From contig JAUVIV010000005.1 in the NCBI GenBank assembly GCA_030592575.1, forward strand, positions 1 through 48,441: a stretch of 48,441 nucleotides of DNA, written 5' to 3'. The notes beneath the pieces are model-generated. The model was not told the origin of the DNA. It saw nothing but the letters and a program-made list of their open reading frames with translations, and did not search any database. Source of the DNA: a bacterium (GTDB lineage: Bacteria > Hydrothermota > UBA3073 > JACQXS01). Below, piece after piece: positions 1 to 8,224 of this stretch; within the stretch, counting starts at the first letter, position 1; the number at the start of each line of letters is the position of its first letter. Both the position numbers and the translations under genes were made by a program.

Positions 1-1
1 A

Positions 2-1132
2 ACGAGTTGGTCAAATGCAGCATCTTTGAGCAATGCAAGATGTTTTCATACTGCAATACTTTTACAATCCGGTAAAGTATTAGTTATAGGAGGAGAAGGT
101 TCCGGTAGTACAGCTCTTGCAAGTTGTGAGATTTATGACCCTGTAGCTGATACATGGAGTCCTGAGGGTAATTTGAATACTGCTCGTTATTGTCATAATG
201 CTACATTGCTTTATTCCGGACTTGTTCTCGTAACGGGAGGAAAACCTGATGCTACTAACTATCTCTCGTCTTGTGAGATTTGGGATCCTGCTGCAAACTG
301 GAGTTCAGCGACAAGTACACACGCTTGGAAACCCGATACTTCAGCAACTCTTATTCCTGCAAGAGCTTATCATTCATCTTTTCTTATCCCCGGGGAAAAA
401 CCTTACATCCTTGCAATAGGTGGAGAGAACAGTGGTGGAGAGCTTAATTCTATTGAGCAATATGATGTTGGACTTGGATATCGGAAGATATGGCAATCAA
501 CTATTACAAATTACCCATCTATGACTACTATTGCTGATTCAATGGATATAGATGGAATACTTTTTAGGGGAGTGTCGGAAGCGGATGGAGGTAATCATAG
601 TCACGTAGTTTCAAATGACCATCCGATTATATCGCTTCTTCGCGTAGGTGGAGGAAACTGGCAGGATAATGGAGGAGGCGCAATTCTTCATATGCCACAT
701 AGTACGTCATGGGATGCATCACATACAAATGTACATCCAGAGATTTCTGATTTTGAAGGGTATTATAGACTTTGGACAATAGTAAATGGTATTCCTTGTA
801 AATGGTATGTTACATGTTTATCGGTAGAGGAAGAAAAGCAAAGTTCGACGATGAAAGGACAAAGCATAAAAGTATATCCTAATCCTGCTATTCAGGGTTC
901 AGGTATTAAATTTCAGATATCGGGACTTAAGTCATCAAGTAAAATATCAATTTATAATTTAAGTGGACAATTGGTTCGTTCTATTGCAACTCACAACTCA
1001 CAATTCACGACTTATGAAATAACCTGGGATGGAAGAGATAGTGAAGGTACGAAAGTAAGGGCAGGGGTTTATTTCTATAAAATGAGTTCTGAAAAACACG
1101 AGAATGTAGGAAAATTTGTAATATTGTTTTAA
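2..1132 (+). CDS. Secreted kelch/galactose-oxidase-like beta-propeller protein with C-terminal sorting domain (5' partial)
   Basis: The frame is open from base 2, so the true start lies outside the window. At least three kelch-type blades are visible, each with an AR-x(3)-A-LL strand followed by VLV-x-GG and a W at the blade end. About the last 90 residues form a FlgD-like/type IX sorting domain: a YPNP motif, an IYNLSG strand, an ITWDGRDSEG turn and a final GVYFYKM strand. In FCB bacteria such domains send proteins across the outer membrane or attach them to the surface. The substrate is unknown. The gene is followed after 33 bases by purC, which is functionally unrelated. The architecture is clear, and the type IX assignment is family knowledge plus inference. 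Confidence 0.8.
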   Translation, partial: TSWSNAASLSNARCFHTAILLQSGKVLVIGGEGSGSTALASCEIYDPVADTWSPEGNLNTARYCHNATLLYSGLVLVTGGKPDATNYLSSCEIWDPAANWSSATSTHAWKPDTSATLIPARAYHSSFLIPGEKPYILAIGGENSGGELNSIEQYDVGLGYRKIWQSTITNYPSMTTIADSMDIDGILFRGVSEADGGNHSHVVSNDHPIISLLRVGGGNWQDNGGGAILHMPHSTSWDASHTNVHPEISDFEGYYRLWTIVNGIPCKWYVTCLSVEEEKQSSTMKGQSIKVYPNPAIQGSGIKFQISGLKSSSKISIYNLSGQLVRSIATHNSQFTTYEITWDGRDSEGTKVRAGVYFYKMSSEKHENVGKFVILF

Positions 1133-1165
1133 GGCTAATAACTATGGAGAAAAGGAGAAAAATTT

Positions 1166-2032
1166 ATGGAACCAATGATTGAGACCAAATTGACAGGTAG
1201 TTCAATTTTTAAACAGGGTAAGGTAAGAGATTTATATGACTTAGGAGATAAATTTCTTATAGTGGCTACTGATAGGATTTCTGCTTTTGACTGCATCCTA
1301 CCAACCGGAATACCAGAAAAAGGAGAAATACTTACTAAAATTTGCGAATTTTGGTTTAAATTAACTAATTCTATTGCCCCGAATCATTTAATAACAACTG
1401 AAATCCCCCCTGAATTACAAAAACATAGCGATATTCTTGCTGGCCGCTCTATGCTTGTAAAGAAAACCAAAGTATTGCCTGTGGAATGCATAGTAAGGGG
1501 ATGGTTAACCGGCTCGGGCTTAAAAGAATACAACGCTAAAGGCTCTGTTTGTGGAGTACAATTACCTCAAGGACTACTTGATTCCTCGAAACTCAATGAA
1601 CCGATTTTTACTCCCACTACTAAAGCAGAAGAGGGACATGATATGCCTATAACTTATACCGAACTTGAAAACATAGTAGGCAAGGAAACTGCACTATTTC
1701 TTAAAACAAAGAGTCTTGAAGTATATAAATTCGCCTCAGAATATGCTTTGAAAAAAGGAGTTATAATTGCAGATACGAAATTTGAATTTGGCAAGATAGA
1801 TAATGAGATTATTCTAATTGATGAAATTTTCACTCCTGATTCTTCAAGATTTTGGGAAGTCTCAAATTACAAACCGGGTAAATCGCAAAAGAGTTTTGAC
1901 AAGCAATTTGTAAGGGATTATCTGGAAAGCTTAGATTGGGACAAAAATCCTCCCGCTCCGGAACTTCCTTTAGAGATAACAAAAAAGACTCGTGAGAAAT
2001 ATCTTGAAGCTTACGATATGCTAACTCGTTAA
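1166..2032 (+). CDS. purC: Phosphoribosylaminoimidazole-succinocarboxamide synthase (SAICAR synthetase)
   Basis: This enzyme catalyses ATP-dependent joining of aspartate to CAIR in purine synthesis. The 288-residue product is the longer, yeast ADE1-like form. Near the N-terminus is the nucleotide-binding stretch GKVRDLYDLGDKFLIVATDR followed by ISAFD. The middle carries ECIVRGWLTGSG, and near residue 150 is FTPTTKAEEGHD. All are hallmark SAICAR synthetase segments. A GGAG-type ribosome site (aaaggag) precedes the ATG. No other purine gene lies nearby, so the gene is isolated from its pathway. Identification is very secure. Confidence 0.97.
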   Translation: MEPMIETKLTGSSIFKQGKVRDLYDLGDKFLIVATDRISAFDCILPTGIPEKGEILTKICEFWFKLTNSIAPNHLITTEIPPELQKHSDILAGRSMLVKKTKVLPVECIVRGWLTGSGLKEYNAKGSVCGVQLPQGLLDSSKLNEPIFTPTTKAEEGHDMPITYTELENIVGKETALFLKTKSLEVYKFASEYALKKGVIIADTKFEFGKIDNEIILIDEIFTPDSSRFWEVSNYKPGKSQKSFDKQFVRDYLESLDWDKNPPAPELPLEITKKTREKYLEAYDMLTR

Positions 2033-2173
2033 TTGGAATTCTCCACCACTTGCGGCATAGGATAATAAATTTTTGTTTTTTGAGATGCCTCATCTCTTGA
2101 GATGGGAAGATTCATTTGTCTTTATCAAAGGGATCTTAATAATTTAAGACTGTTAAAATATCATTCCGTCCTT

Positions 2174-2201
2174 TGTCATTCTGAACTTGGTTCAGAATCT
2201 C
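2174..2201 (+). repeat. Left arm of a 28-nt perfect inverted repeat flanking the GIY-YIG gene
   Basis: The arm begins TGTCATTCTGAAC and ends GTTCAGAATCTC. Its core is itself a palindrome of TTCTGAAC and GTTCAGAA around a TTG loop. It is the exact reverse complement of 2525-2552. The GIY-YIG start codon lies 8 bases beyond its end. Confidence 0.95.
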
Positions 2202-2209
2202 AAGTATAT

Positions 2210-2473
2210 ATGAACAGGCAATATTATGTGTACATTCTCACAAATAAATCTAATAAAGTTCTTTATATCAGGGTAACAAATAGTCTGGAACGTAGAGTAT
2301 TTGAACACAAAAATAAATTAGTAGAGGGATTTTCAAAAAAGTATAACCTGAAAAAACTTGTGTACTATGAGGCAACAGATGATGTAATAAGTGCGATAAG
2401 GAGAGAAAAACAGCTTAAAAACTGGCGTAGAGATTGGAAGATAAATCTAATAAAGGAGTTTAATCCTGATTGA
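2210..2473 (+). CDS. Small GIY-YIG endonuclease-like protein inside an inverted-repeat module
   Basis: The 87-residue protein has the GIY-YIG fold: YYVYILTN, then LYIRVTN, then LERRVFEHK, and a C-terminal EKQLKNWRRDWK. It is the length of the stand-alone single-domain family. I chose the ATG at 2210 because an upstream in-frame extension would only translate the repeat. Two oddities suggest decay. The conserved Gly of the YIG motif is Arg (AGG for GGG). The family C-terminus NPDWKDL appears here as NPD, then TGA, then codons for KDLSEEF and a TAG at 2495-2497, as if Trp became a stop. Nuclease activity is therefore uncertain. The flanking inverted repeats suggest the gene moves with, or acts on, them (inference). 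Confidence 0.85.
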   Translation: MNRQYYVYILTNKSNKVLYIRVTNSLERRVFEHKNKLVEGFSKKYNLKKLVYYEATDDVISAIRREKQLKNWRRDWKINLIKEFNPD

Positions 2474-2524
2474 AAAGATTTAAGTGAGGAGTTTTAGGAG
2501 ATGCTGAAACAAACCTGCCCTGAA

Positions 2525-2552
2525 GAGATTCTGAACCAAGTTCAGAATGACA
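2525..2552 (-). repeat. Right arm of the 28-nt perfect inverted repeat flanking the GIY-YIG gene
   Basis: Exact reverse complement of 2174-2201. It lies within a decayed outer palindrome at about 2499-2573, where a GATGCTGAAAC stretch faces GTTCAGCATGAC, so elements of the same superfamily appear nested. Confidence 0.95.
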
Positions 2553-2722
2553 CTTTCAGGGTTCAGCATGACAGACTTTGTTCGGCATAACATGCTTTTA
2601 AGCTTCTCTAAAAAAAACTTAACAAAAATTAGATTAGACTATAGAGTCTATTATCAAAGTATAAGCAGAACTATTTAGAAGATAAATCAACTTACAGTAG
2701 AAGTTTTGATAAACCAAGTCCT

Positions 2723-3763
2723 TTATTGTTTAAGTATTTCCTCCCAATTATACCAATCTATTTCTTCTTCAAATTCTTTTGGTATCGGAATTTTTGGATG
2801 AAACAAATGCAATAATGCAATTAAAGCGAGAAATCCACTTGCAGGAAAAAATATAGAATTAAACATTCCGACAACAAAAGTAGCCAAACTTGCAATAAGA
2901 AAAAAGATAAAAAGAGTTTTTGAATAAGCATGAAATCTTCGATAATTATTGAGCAGATTCTTTTTTCTTAAAATTAAAGCGAGCAAAATAATCGATAATA
3001 AATTCGCCAAAAAAATTATTAAATACCCAAAAAATCCGATTCTACCATACGTAGAATACAAGATAGGTAAAGTAGGTGTTGTTATTACAATTTCCAATCT
3101 TGAGTAAAACTTGAATTTAGGAATAGCATCTGAGATAGAGTCAATTGCATATTTAAATTTTTCCAATAAAAGCTGTGGAGGAGAGTCGCGAGATATAATT
3201 GAAGACACTACTCCGATAGAAATCAAATGAGCAATATAAAATAGCAATTCTGAGCCAATATGTTTTGGTAAATTAATCAAAGCTAATTTCAGTGTATTGC
3301 ATTTGCCTTTGGTCAAGTTGGGGTCAAACAAAAGTGTTTTTGCCTCATCTTCTATTTTAAAATCCTGAACCATTTCTTTCATTTTTTCTAATTGATTTTT
3401 TATGTCTTCGGCATATTTCCTTGATTTATCCTGTTTGTCAGAGGGCAACAATTCTGCAATTTCTTTTTCGACGCTTAAGTGTGCGGAATAAGACTTTATT
3501 GGAATCAATCTATCAGCTATGTAATGCAGAACTACACCTATTTCAAAATAATATTTCGGGGAATTTTTTAAGAATAATTTTCTTGCTTTTAAAATTCTTT
3601 CTTTAATTGTTTTATCTAAATATTTACGATTATGATGATGAGAATGGTCTTGCCATTTGTCGGGTGTTATTGAGCCTTCTGCTAATTTTAATATATTTTC
3701 TTTACTAAACTCTAATTTGGAGCCAACAAGTTTTGCAATTTGAAGATGCGATTTCCATTTCAT
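2723..3763 (-). CDS. Zinc-dependent phospholipase C-like protein with C-terminal membrane helices
   Basis: The N-terminal ~150 residues resemble the zinc-dependent phospholipase C/S1-P1 nuclease fold: an early HLQIA helix, GSITPDKWQDHSHHHNRK with clustered metal-ligand-type Asp and His, and a FEIGVVLHYIADR helix. The C-terminal part has two or three hydrophobic segments (about residues 230-310) and an acidic tail. The substrate is unknown, and the domain is often annotated only as hypothetical. Its ATG overlaps the murB stop by four bases, so it is probably the last gene of the minus-strand envelope operon. Family assignment rests on the His/Asp pattern and is moderately confident. Confidence 0.6.
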   Translation of the reverse strand: MKWKSHLQIAKLVGSKLEFSKENILKLAEGSITPDKWQDHSHHHNRKYLDKTIKERILKARKLFLKNSPKYYFEIGVVLHYIADRLIPIKSYSAHLSVEKEIAELLPSDKQDKSRKYAEDIKNQLEKMKEMVQDFKIEDEAKTLLFDPNLTKGKCNTLKLALINLPKHIGSELLFYIAHLISIGVVSSIISRDSPPQLLLEKFKYAIDSISDAIPKFKFYSRLEIVITTPTLPILYSTYGRIGFFGYLIIFLANLLSIILLALILRKKNLLNNYRRFHAYSKTLFIFFLIASLATFVVGMFNSIFFPASGFLALIALLHLFHPKIPIPKEFEEEIDWYNWEEILKQ

Positions 3764-4689
3764 TTATATAATGTATCATTTATAATTATAAGTTCAGTCT
3801 CGAGTGAAACTTTAAACTTCTGATAAACTTTTTGCTGAACTTTTGATATAAGAGTTCTAACATCTTTGTAAGTAGCTTTCCCAACATTTATAATGAAATT
3901 TGCATGCTGAGTTGAAACTTGAGCATCACCAACTCTCAACCCCTTACATCCCGTAAGTTCTATAAGCTTACCGGCAAGTTTATCTTGAGTATTTTTGAAT
4001 ACACATCCGGCTGATGGAAACTCTAATGGCAAAGAAGATTCTCTGCTTTTCGTTATTTCTTGTATTCTTGTTTTGATTTTACTTGAATCGTTTTTTTTAA
4101 TTTTAATTTCAGCTTCTAATATAATCTCAAATTCTTTTTGCGGGAGATAAACACCTGTACTACATTTAAATCTTGACTCACGATATCCGAATCTAATGTC
4201 TGTTTGTCCAATCCAATAAATTTCTCCTTTTGTATTTATTACTTTTACTCGCTCTATAATTTCTCCAATTCTTTTCCTTTGAGCTCCTGCATTCATCGTA
4301 ATTGCTCCTCCAAGAGTACCAGGAATTCCACTCATAAATTCTAAACCTGACAATCCTTTATCAGTTGCAATCTCTAACAACTTTGAAATTGAGGTTCCTG
4401 ATTCTACTTGCAAAAACGATTCATTAATTACCTTAACCTCATGAAAGTAAGATTCTCCAATTTGCATAACAACTCCGGGAAATTTATCGTCTGGAAATAA
4501 AAGGTTAGTTCCATTTCCAATTACAAGCAAAGGAATTTCATTTTGCTCAACATAATTTATGACAGATTTAATTCCTTCTATGGTTTTAGGAATTACAAAA
4601 AAATCGCAAACTCCTCCAATTTTGAAATTCGTATGCAAACTCATTAATTCATTGGTTTTAAGCTCACAGAACTTCAAATCAGGGAGCAT
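3760..4689 (-). CDS. murB: UDP-N-acetylenolpyruvoylglucosamine reductase
   Basis: MurB reduces UDP-GlcNAc-enolpyruvate to UDP-MurNAc using FAD and NADPH in peptidoglycan precursor synthesis. Diagnostic segments are TNFKIGG near the N-terminus, VIGNGTNLLFPD (FAD binding), GLEFMSGIPGTLGGAITMNAG, the RESRF segment, PSAGCVFKN, and TQHANFIIN near the end. The catalytic position in SAGCVFKN is Cys rather than Ser, a substitution I believe occurs naturally in some MurB proteins. I chose the ATG at 4689; a TTG at 4713 would add eight residues. The gene lies 50-75 bases after the Wzz-like gene and overlaps the next gene by four bases, so co-transcription is likely. Confidence 0.94.
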   Translation of the reverse strand: MLPDLKFCELKTNELMSLHTNFKIGGVCDFFVIPKTIEGIKSVINYVEQNEIPLLVIGNGTNLLFPDDKFPGVVMQIGESYFHEVKVINESFLQVESGTSISKLLEIATDKGLSGLEFMSGIPGTLGGAITMNAGAQRKRIGEIIERVKVINTKGEIYWIGQTDIRFGYRESRFKCSTGVYLPQKEFEIILEAEIKIKKNDSSKIKTRIQEITKSRESSLPLEFPSAGCVFKNTQDKLAGKLIELTGCKGLRVGDAQVSTQHANFIINVGKATYKDVRTLISKVQQKVYQKFKVSLETELIIINDTLYK

Positions 4690-4763
4690 AATTTTCGGAT
4701 TATGTACCAACAACTCTCAAATTATTTATCTTTAAATTTATATTTGAGTCTTGATTTAATATT

Positions 4764-5447
4764 TTATTCGTTCAGTTTTTTAAGACTCTGGAGATAATTA
4801 ATAAAGAAAGACAAAAAGACTCCTATGAAGAGAGAAAACATTCCGGACATTATCAAGTTTAATTTGAGATTAGGAGATGAATAAGACTCCGCTGGTATTG
4901 CACGGTCAAGGAGAGTTGCAATAGGTTTTACGCTTGTAATTTTCAATTCATCATTTATACAATCAAGATTTTCCACATAAAAATTTGCAATCTTTGCAGA
5001 AAGCTCAGGATCTATTGAGCTAACTTTAATTAAAATCACTCCTTCTTTTGAAACAGAAATATTAGTTGAATTACGCAAGTTTCTAATTACCGGAGAAGAA
5101 GACTTAACACTATATAATTTTTTGAGTTTTAATTTCTCTACTACATCTCCTGCCATCTTTCTTGATTTAAGCATAGCTATAACTACCTGTGTAGCAGCTC
5201 CTCCTCCATATAAACCAGCTGGTAATGCCTCTTTTAACATATAAGGTAATCCACTTTGAAGAAGCAAAGCATTTTTCCCTTCAGTTATTTCTGATGTAAG
5301 AATTGATGCGGTGGATTCATAAATTTTAGGTGTTCTTAGAGTAATGATTAGAGTTACAATCTCTATTAACACAAAAATAGAGATTGTTAACTTCCATTTA
5401 TTCTTTATTACTCTAAAGTAATCAAGAATATTTATTTCTTCATCCAT
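4764..5447 (-). CDS. Wzz-type polysaccharide chain-length determinant/co-polymerase-like inner-membrane protein
   Basis: The 227-residue protein has the Wzz topology. A short cytosolic N-terminus (INILDYFRVIKNKWK) is followed by a transmembrane helix (about 18-36), a periplasmic region beginning YESTASILT, and a second helix near residue 200 followed by a short basic tail. There is no C-terminal tyrosine-kinase domain. It follows the SLBB export gene by 15 bases, the usual pairing of co-polymerase and outer-membrane export protein in polysaccharide export. No glycosyltransferase cluster is present here, so the exported polymer is unknown. Confidence 0.85.
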   Translation of the reverse strand: MDEEINILDYFRVIKNKWKLTISIFVLIEIVTLIITLRTPKIYESTASILTSEITEGKNALLLQSGLPYMLKEALPAGLYGGGAATQVVIAMLKSRKMAGDVVEKLKLKKLYSVKSSSPVIRNLRNSTNISVSKEGVILIKVSSIDPELSAKIANFYVENLDCINDELKITSVKPIATLLDRAIPAESYSSPNLKLNLIMSGMFSLFIGVFLSFFINYLQSLKKLNE

Positions 5448-5462
5448 AACTTATAAATAGAC

Positions 5463-7853
5463 TTATTCTGGTAGCAATGCTTTTATTGCCAATGCTGAAA
5501 ATCCAATTTGATAAAGAGTTTGAGCAATATCTTTAATTGTCTCACTCCTTGGACGGCGAATTGAAAACTTCTCCGGAACTATAATCGTATCTCCTCGCTT
5601 AATTTTACCACTCTTAGCTACTTTGCCAGACGCTTTCAGAATATATATCTCTTTTTTGTCCGCTTCTTTTGTTGCTCCACCTACTTGTGAAAGATACCAT
5701 CCAAGCGACTTACCATCTCTATAGGTAACTCCTAATGGATTATAGACACATCCAATAATTTGGACAGTACTTGGGATTTCAGGAATATATAAACTGTCTC
5801 CGTCTTCTATTACTATATTACATTCTTTAGAATTAAGTTTAGTCAAATCAACAATCATTCTACCGGGCACTTCCATCTCTACCATAATATCTATAAGTTC
5901 TTGTTGTCGTCGTATAATATCTTCCTGTTTTCTTTTTTCTTCTCCATCAGTCCCAGATGTCTCAATTACTGTTAGTTCCCCTAATAGTTTTTTCCGTGCA
6001 TTTGTTGCAAATTCTTTTACTGCAGATGTTTGTTTTTGTTTAACTGATTTCCTTGTAAAAACAGTTCCTGTAAGAAATGCATTTTTAGTAAATCCACCTG
6101 CACGTTCAATCACAGAGCTAATTCGCTCTTCACTATTTACCACATAGATACCAGGATGCACAACTTCACCCGCAAGTACGATTTTTGGTAAATGAGTCCA
6201 TTCCGTTCGTTCCCTAACAAACAACCAATCATCCGATTCTAATTTAATTGCTCTGTCTGATGAATCCGCAAGATTTATATTAATAATTTCAAGTGGAGCT
6301 TTGGAAGATTTTCTACACAGTTCAGTATGAGAAAAATCTGCTGTAGGAAAAGTACCTTTTGCCCTAAATACAAGGTCATCTACTGTCATATTCGGAGTAA
6401 GTTCATACTCTTCCGGATCATATACAGCTCCTGATATTTTTACATATAAGGTAGGCGTAACATCTGTTTTAGCATATACTGTAATTTCATCCCATTCTTG
6501 AAGTTTTATATTATGTATTGAATTTCCGGACATAGCAAGTTTAAGATTAATAGGAATAATTTCTCTGGTTTTATCATCTTTGAATCTTGAAATTTCAATA
6601 CGTTTAAAATAAGTACCCGGAAGAATTCCTTCAGCTTTTCCTATAAGATCAACTACTCTTAAATCTGTTTTAATCGCATAATCTCCCGGACGTTTAATAT
6701 TTCCAAATACTGATACATAATTATGTCGTTGTGAAAGTATTGGAGAAATAAGCACTAAATCCCCGTCTTGGAGCTTAAAAGCAGCTGTTTTCTTTTTGAA
6801 ATCTGAAAGGTTAGTAAACTCAATATCTATAACAACTTTACGTTCGTATTTATGAATACGTTCAACTTGAACTCGTTTTAAATAACCGACAGGAGTAATA
6901 CCACCAGCCATTTTAATAAGGTCGTTTAGTGTTTCGCGAGAATTGACTTCATAAATTGCCGGACGCTTCACACTACCTGCAATACCAACTACTTTTCCGA
7001 TTGGAGGAACATAAATTATATCTCCTGAGTTTAGCTTACAACTACCTTCCTTATTTCCATAAAGTAAAGTATTATAAAGGTCTATCTGTTTTTTCTTAGT
7101 ATTTACCAATTTTATATTTCTCATTGACCCCAGTTTTGTAGGACCGCCTGCAATACATAGGGCATGAAAAATAGTTGAAAGGGAGGAAATATCATATCCA
7201 CCCGGTTGTTTAACTTCCCCTAAAATGAACACACGAATGTTTCTAATCCTTCCCATCGTTATATTAACTTCAAGATTAGTATAATGTTTTGTAAGTTGCT
7301 TGGTTATAAGGGTTTGAGCATCTTCAAATTTAAGTCCCCAAACATAAACAACACCGGCTTTTGGCAAAATTATTTTACCATCACGGGCAACTTTAACTTT
7401 GAATGTTTCTTGGACTTTTCCCCATATATTAATTACCAGTTCATCATTGGGACCTAATATATAGGTTGGCGAAACAGGCCAAGATTCTGCCGGAGCAAAT
7501 GTAGTAACTGGAGCTTTAAATATATTATACCCAAATTGAAAGATAGGATTGGAAACTCCAATAGTAAATTTAGGTATAAACATTTGCTCAATAGTTGAGG
7601 GTTTTTCCAATTCATCATAAGCATCTTTTTCTGATAGAATTTTAGTAGTATCTTCTTTTTCATCCTTCTCTATTTTTCCTTTGGATTTTTCTACAACCTC
7701 GGATTTATCTTTAAATCTTTTAATAAAATCTTCTATTTTTTCTTCTTGAGCGAATGATTGAACAGAAACAAAAAGGAAAGAAGATAATATTATTACTTTT
7801 AGAGGAATTGTTACTCTCAATGAAAAATGATTCTGTAAAAATTTTATGTTCAT
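5463..7853 (-). CDS. Polysaccharide export protein with N-terminal export domain and about six SLBB domains
   Basis: The 796-residue protein starts with a signal peptide ending near VQSFAQ. A Lys/Glu-rich linker follows, then a poly-export domain (YILGPNDELVINIWG, ARDGKIILPKAGVVYVWG). About six SLBB repeats come next, recognised by ILGEVKQPGGY, IAGSVKRPAIY, VFGNIKRPGDY, ISGAVYDPEEY, LAGEVVHPGIY and IIGCVYNPLGV, each followed by a GG-containing helix. No lipobox Cys is seen, unlike classical Wza. It is longer than Wza and resembles the multi-SLBB proteins of FCB bacteria. First gene of the minus-strand operon with wzz-like, murB and the phospholipase-like gene. Confidence 0.9.
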   Translation of the reverse strand: MNIKFLQNHFSLRVTIPLKVIILSSFLFVSVQSFAQEEKIEDFIKRFKDKSEVVEKSKGKIEKDEKEDTTKILSEKDAYDELEKPSTIEQMFIPKFTIGVSNPIFQFGYNIFKAPVTTFAPAESWPVSPTYILGPNDELVINIWGKVQETFKVKVARDGKIILPKAGVVYVWGLKFEDAQTLITKQLTKHYTNLEVNITMGRIRNIRVFILGEVKQPGGYDISSLSTIFHALCIAGGPTKLGSMRNIKLVNTKKKQIDLYNTLLYGNKEGSCKLNSGDIIYVPPIGKVVGIAGSVKRPAIYEVNSRETLNDLIKMAGGITPVGYLKRVQVERIHKYERKVVIDIEFTNLSDFKKKTAAFKLQDGDLVLISPILSQRHNYVSVFGNIKRPGDYAIKTDLRVVDLIGKAEGILPGTYFKRIEISRFKDDKTREIIPINLKLAMSGNSIHNIKLQEWDEITVYAKTDVTPTLYVKISGAVYDPEEYELTPNMTVDDLVFRAKGTFPTADFSHTELCRKSSKAPLEIININLADSSDRAIKLESDDWLFVRERTEWTHLPKIVLAGEVVHPGIYVVNSEERISSVIERAGGFTKNAFLTGTVFTRKSVKQKQTSAVKEFATNARKKLLGELTVIETSGTDGEEKRKQEDIIRRQQELIDIMVEMEVPGRMIVDLTKLNSKECNIVIEDGDSLYIPEIPSTVQIIGCVYNPLGVTYRDGKSLGWYLSQVGGATKEADKKEIYILKASGKVAKSGKIKRGDTIIVPEKFSIRRPRSETIKDIAQTLYQIGFSALAIKALLPE

Positions 7854-7889
7854 ATTAAATTATATAACTTACATTGGTTATTTGTATGC

Positions 7890-7917
7890 AAGTTACCAAA
7901 TTTTTATGCAATGTCAA
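7890..7917 (-). promoter_or_regulatory. Predicted promoter for the SLBB-Wzz-murB operon
   Basis: On the minus strand TTGACA (7912-7917) is followed after 16 bases by TAACTT (7890-7895), about 37 bases before the SLBB gene start. Prediction from motif only. Confidence 0.5.
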
Positions 7918-7960
7918 GAAAAATAACTTGTAAGAGGGCAAAAATAGAAACAGGTTATTC

Positions 7961-7989
7961 TTGACAAAACAAATGAGCAATAATAAAAT
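7961..7989 (+). promoter_or_regulatory. Predicted promoter for the DUF6485-tldD-pmbA genes
   Basis: TTGACA (7961-7966), a 17-base spacer and TAAAAT (7984-7989) precede an AAAGGAGG ribosome site and the ATG at 8008. The stretch from one base before the -35 box to the A-run downstream is almost repeated at 11549-11585. Confidence 0.65.
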
Positions 7990-8007
7990 CAAAAAAAGGA
8001 GGTTGCT

Positions 8008-8211
8008 ATGTTAGAATGTAAACTTCAGGAAAATAAGCTCAAATGCAATTGCACATACGAACCTTGTGACAAAAAAGGTAAATGTTGTGAATGCATTCCT
8101 TATCACCGACAAAGAAGAGAATTGCCAGCTTGTTTTTTTCCTAATGATGTAGAAAAAACTTTTGACCGCAGTATAGAGAGATTTATTAAGATATACCAAG
8201 AAAGAAAATAA
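8008..8211 (+). CDS. Small cysteine-rich DUF6485-like protein
   Basis: The 67-residue protein has eight cysteines (positions 4, 13, 15, 20, 26, 27, 29, 42) in the pattern CNC-x(4)-C-x(5)-CCEC, followed by H33 and PACFFP. I recognise this as the DUF6485 pattern, whose role I do not know. The Cys/His spacing suggests a metal site, zinc or Fe-S, as an inference. A strong AAAGGAGG site fixes the start. It is the first gene before tldD, with 13 bases between them, so it is probably co-expressed with the TldD/PmbA protease. Confidence 0.85.
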   Translation: MLECKLQENKLKCNCTYEPCDKKGKCCECIPYHRQRRELPACFFPNDVEKTFDRSIERFIKIYQERK

Positions 8212-8224
8212 AGGAGGAGGAGAA

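Noticed and set aside
2102-2209. An N-terminal extension of the GIY-YIG protein starting at 2102.
   Set aside because: The extra residues only translate the palindromic arm, and the family begins at the ATG at 2210.
2471-2497. TGA in the GIY-YIG gene read as selenocysteine because the genome has selB and tRNA-Sec.
   Set aside because: The family has Trp at this position, so TGG to TGA is the simpler explanation; no SECIS-like hairpin is seen.
3960-4020. MurB active-site Ser replaced by Cys, considered as an inactivating change.
   Set aside because: Cys in the AGCVFKN position is, as far as I recall, a natural variant, and all other MurB motifs are intact.
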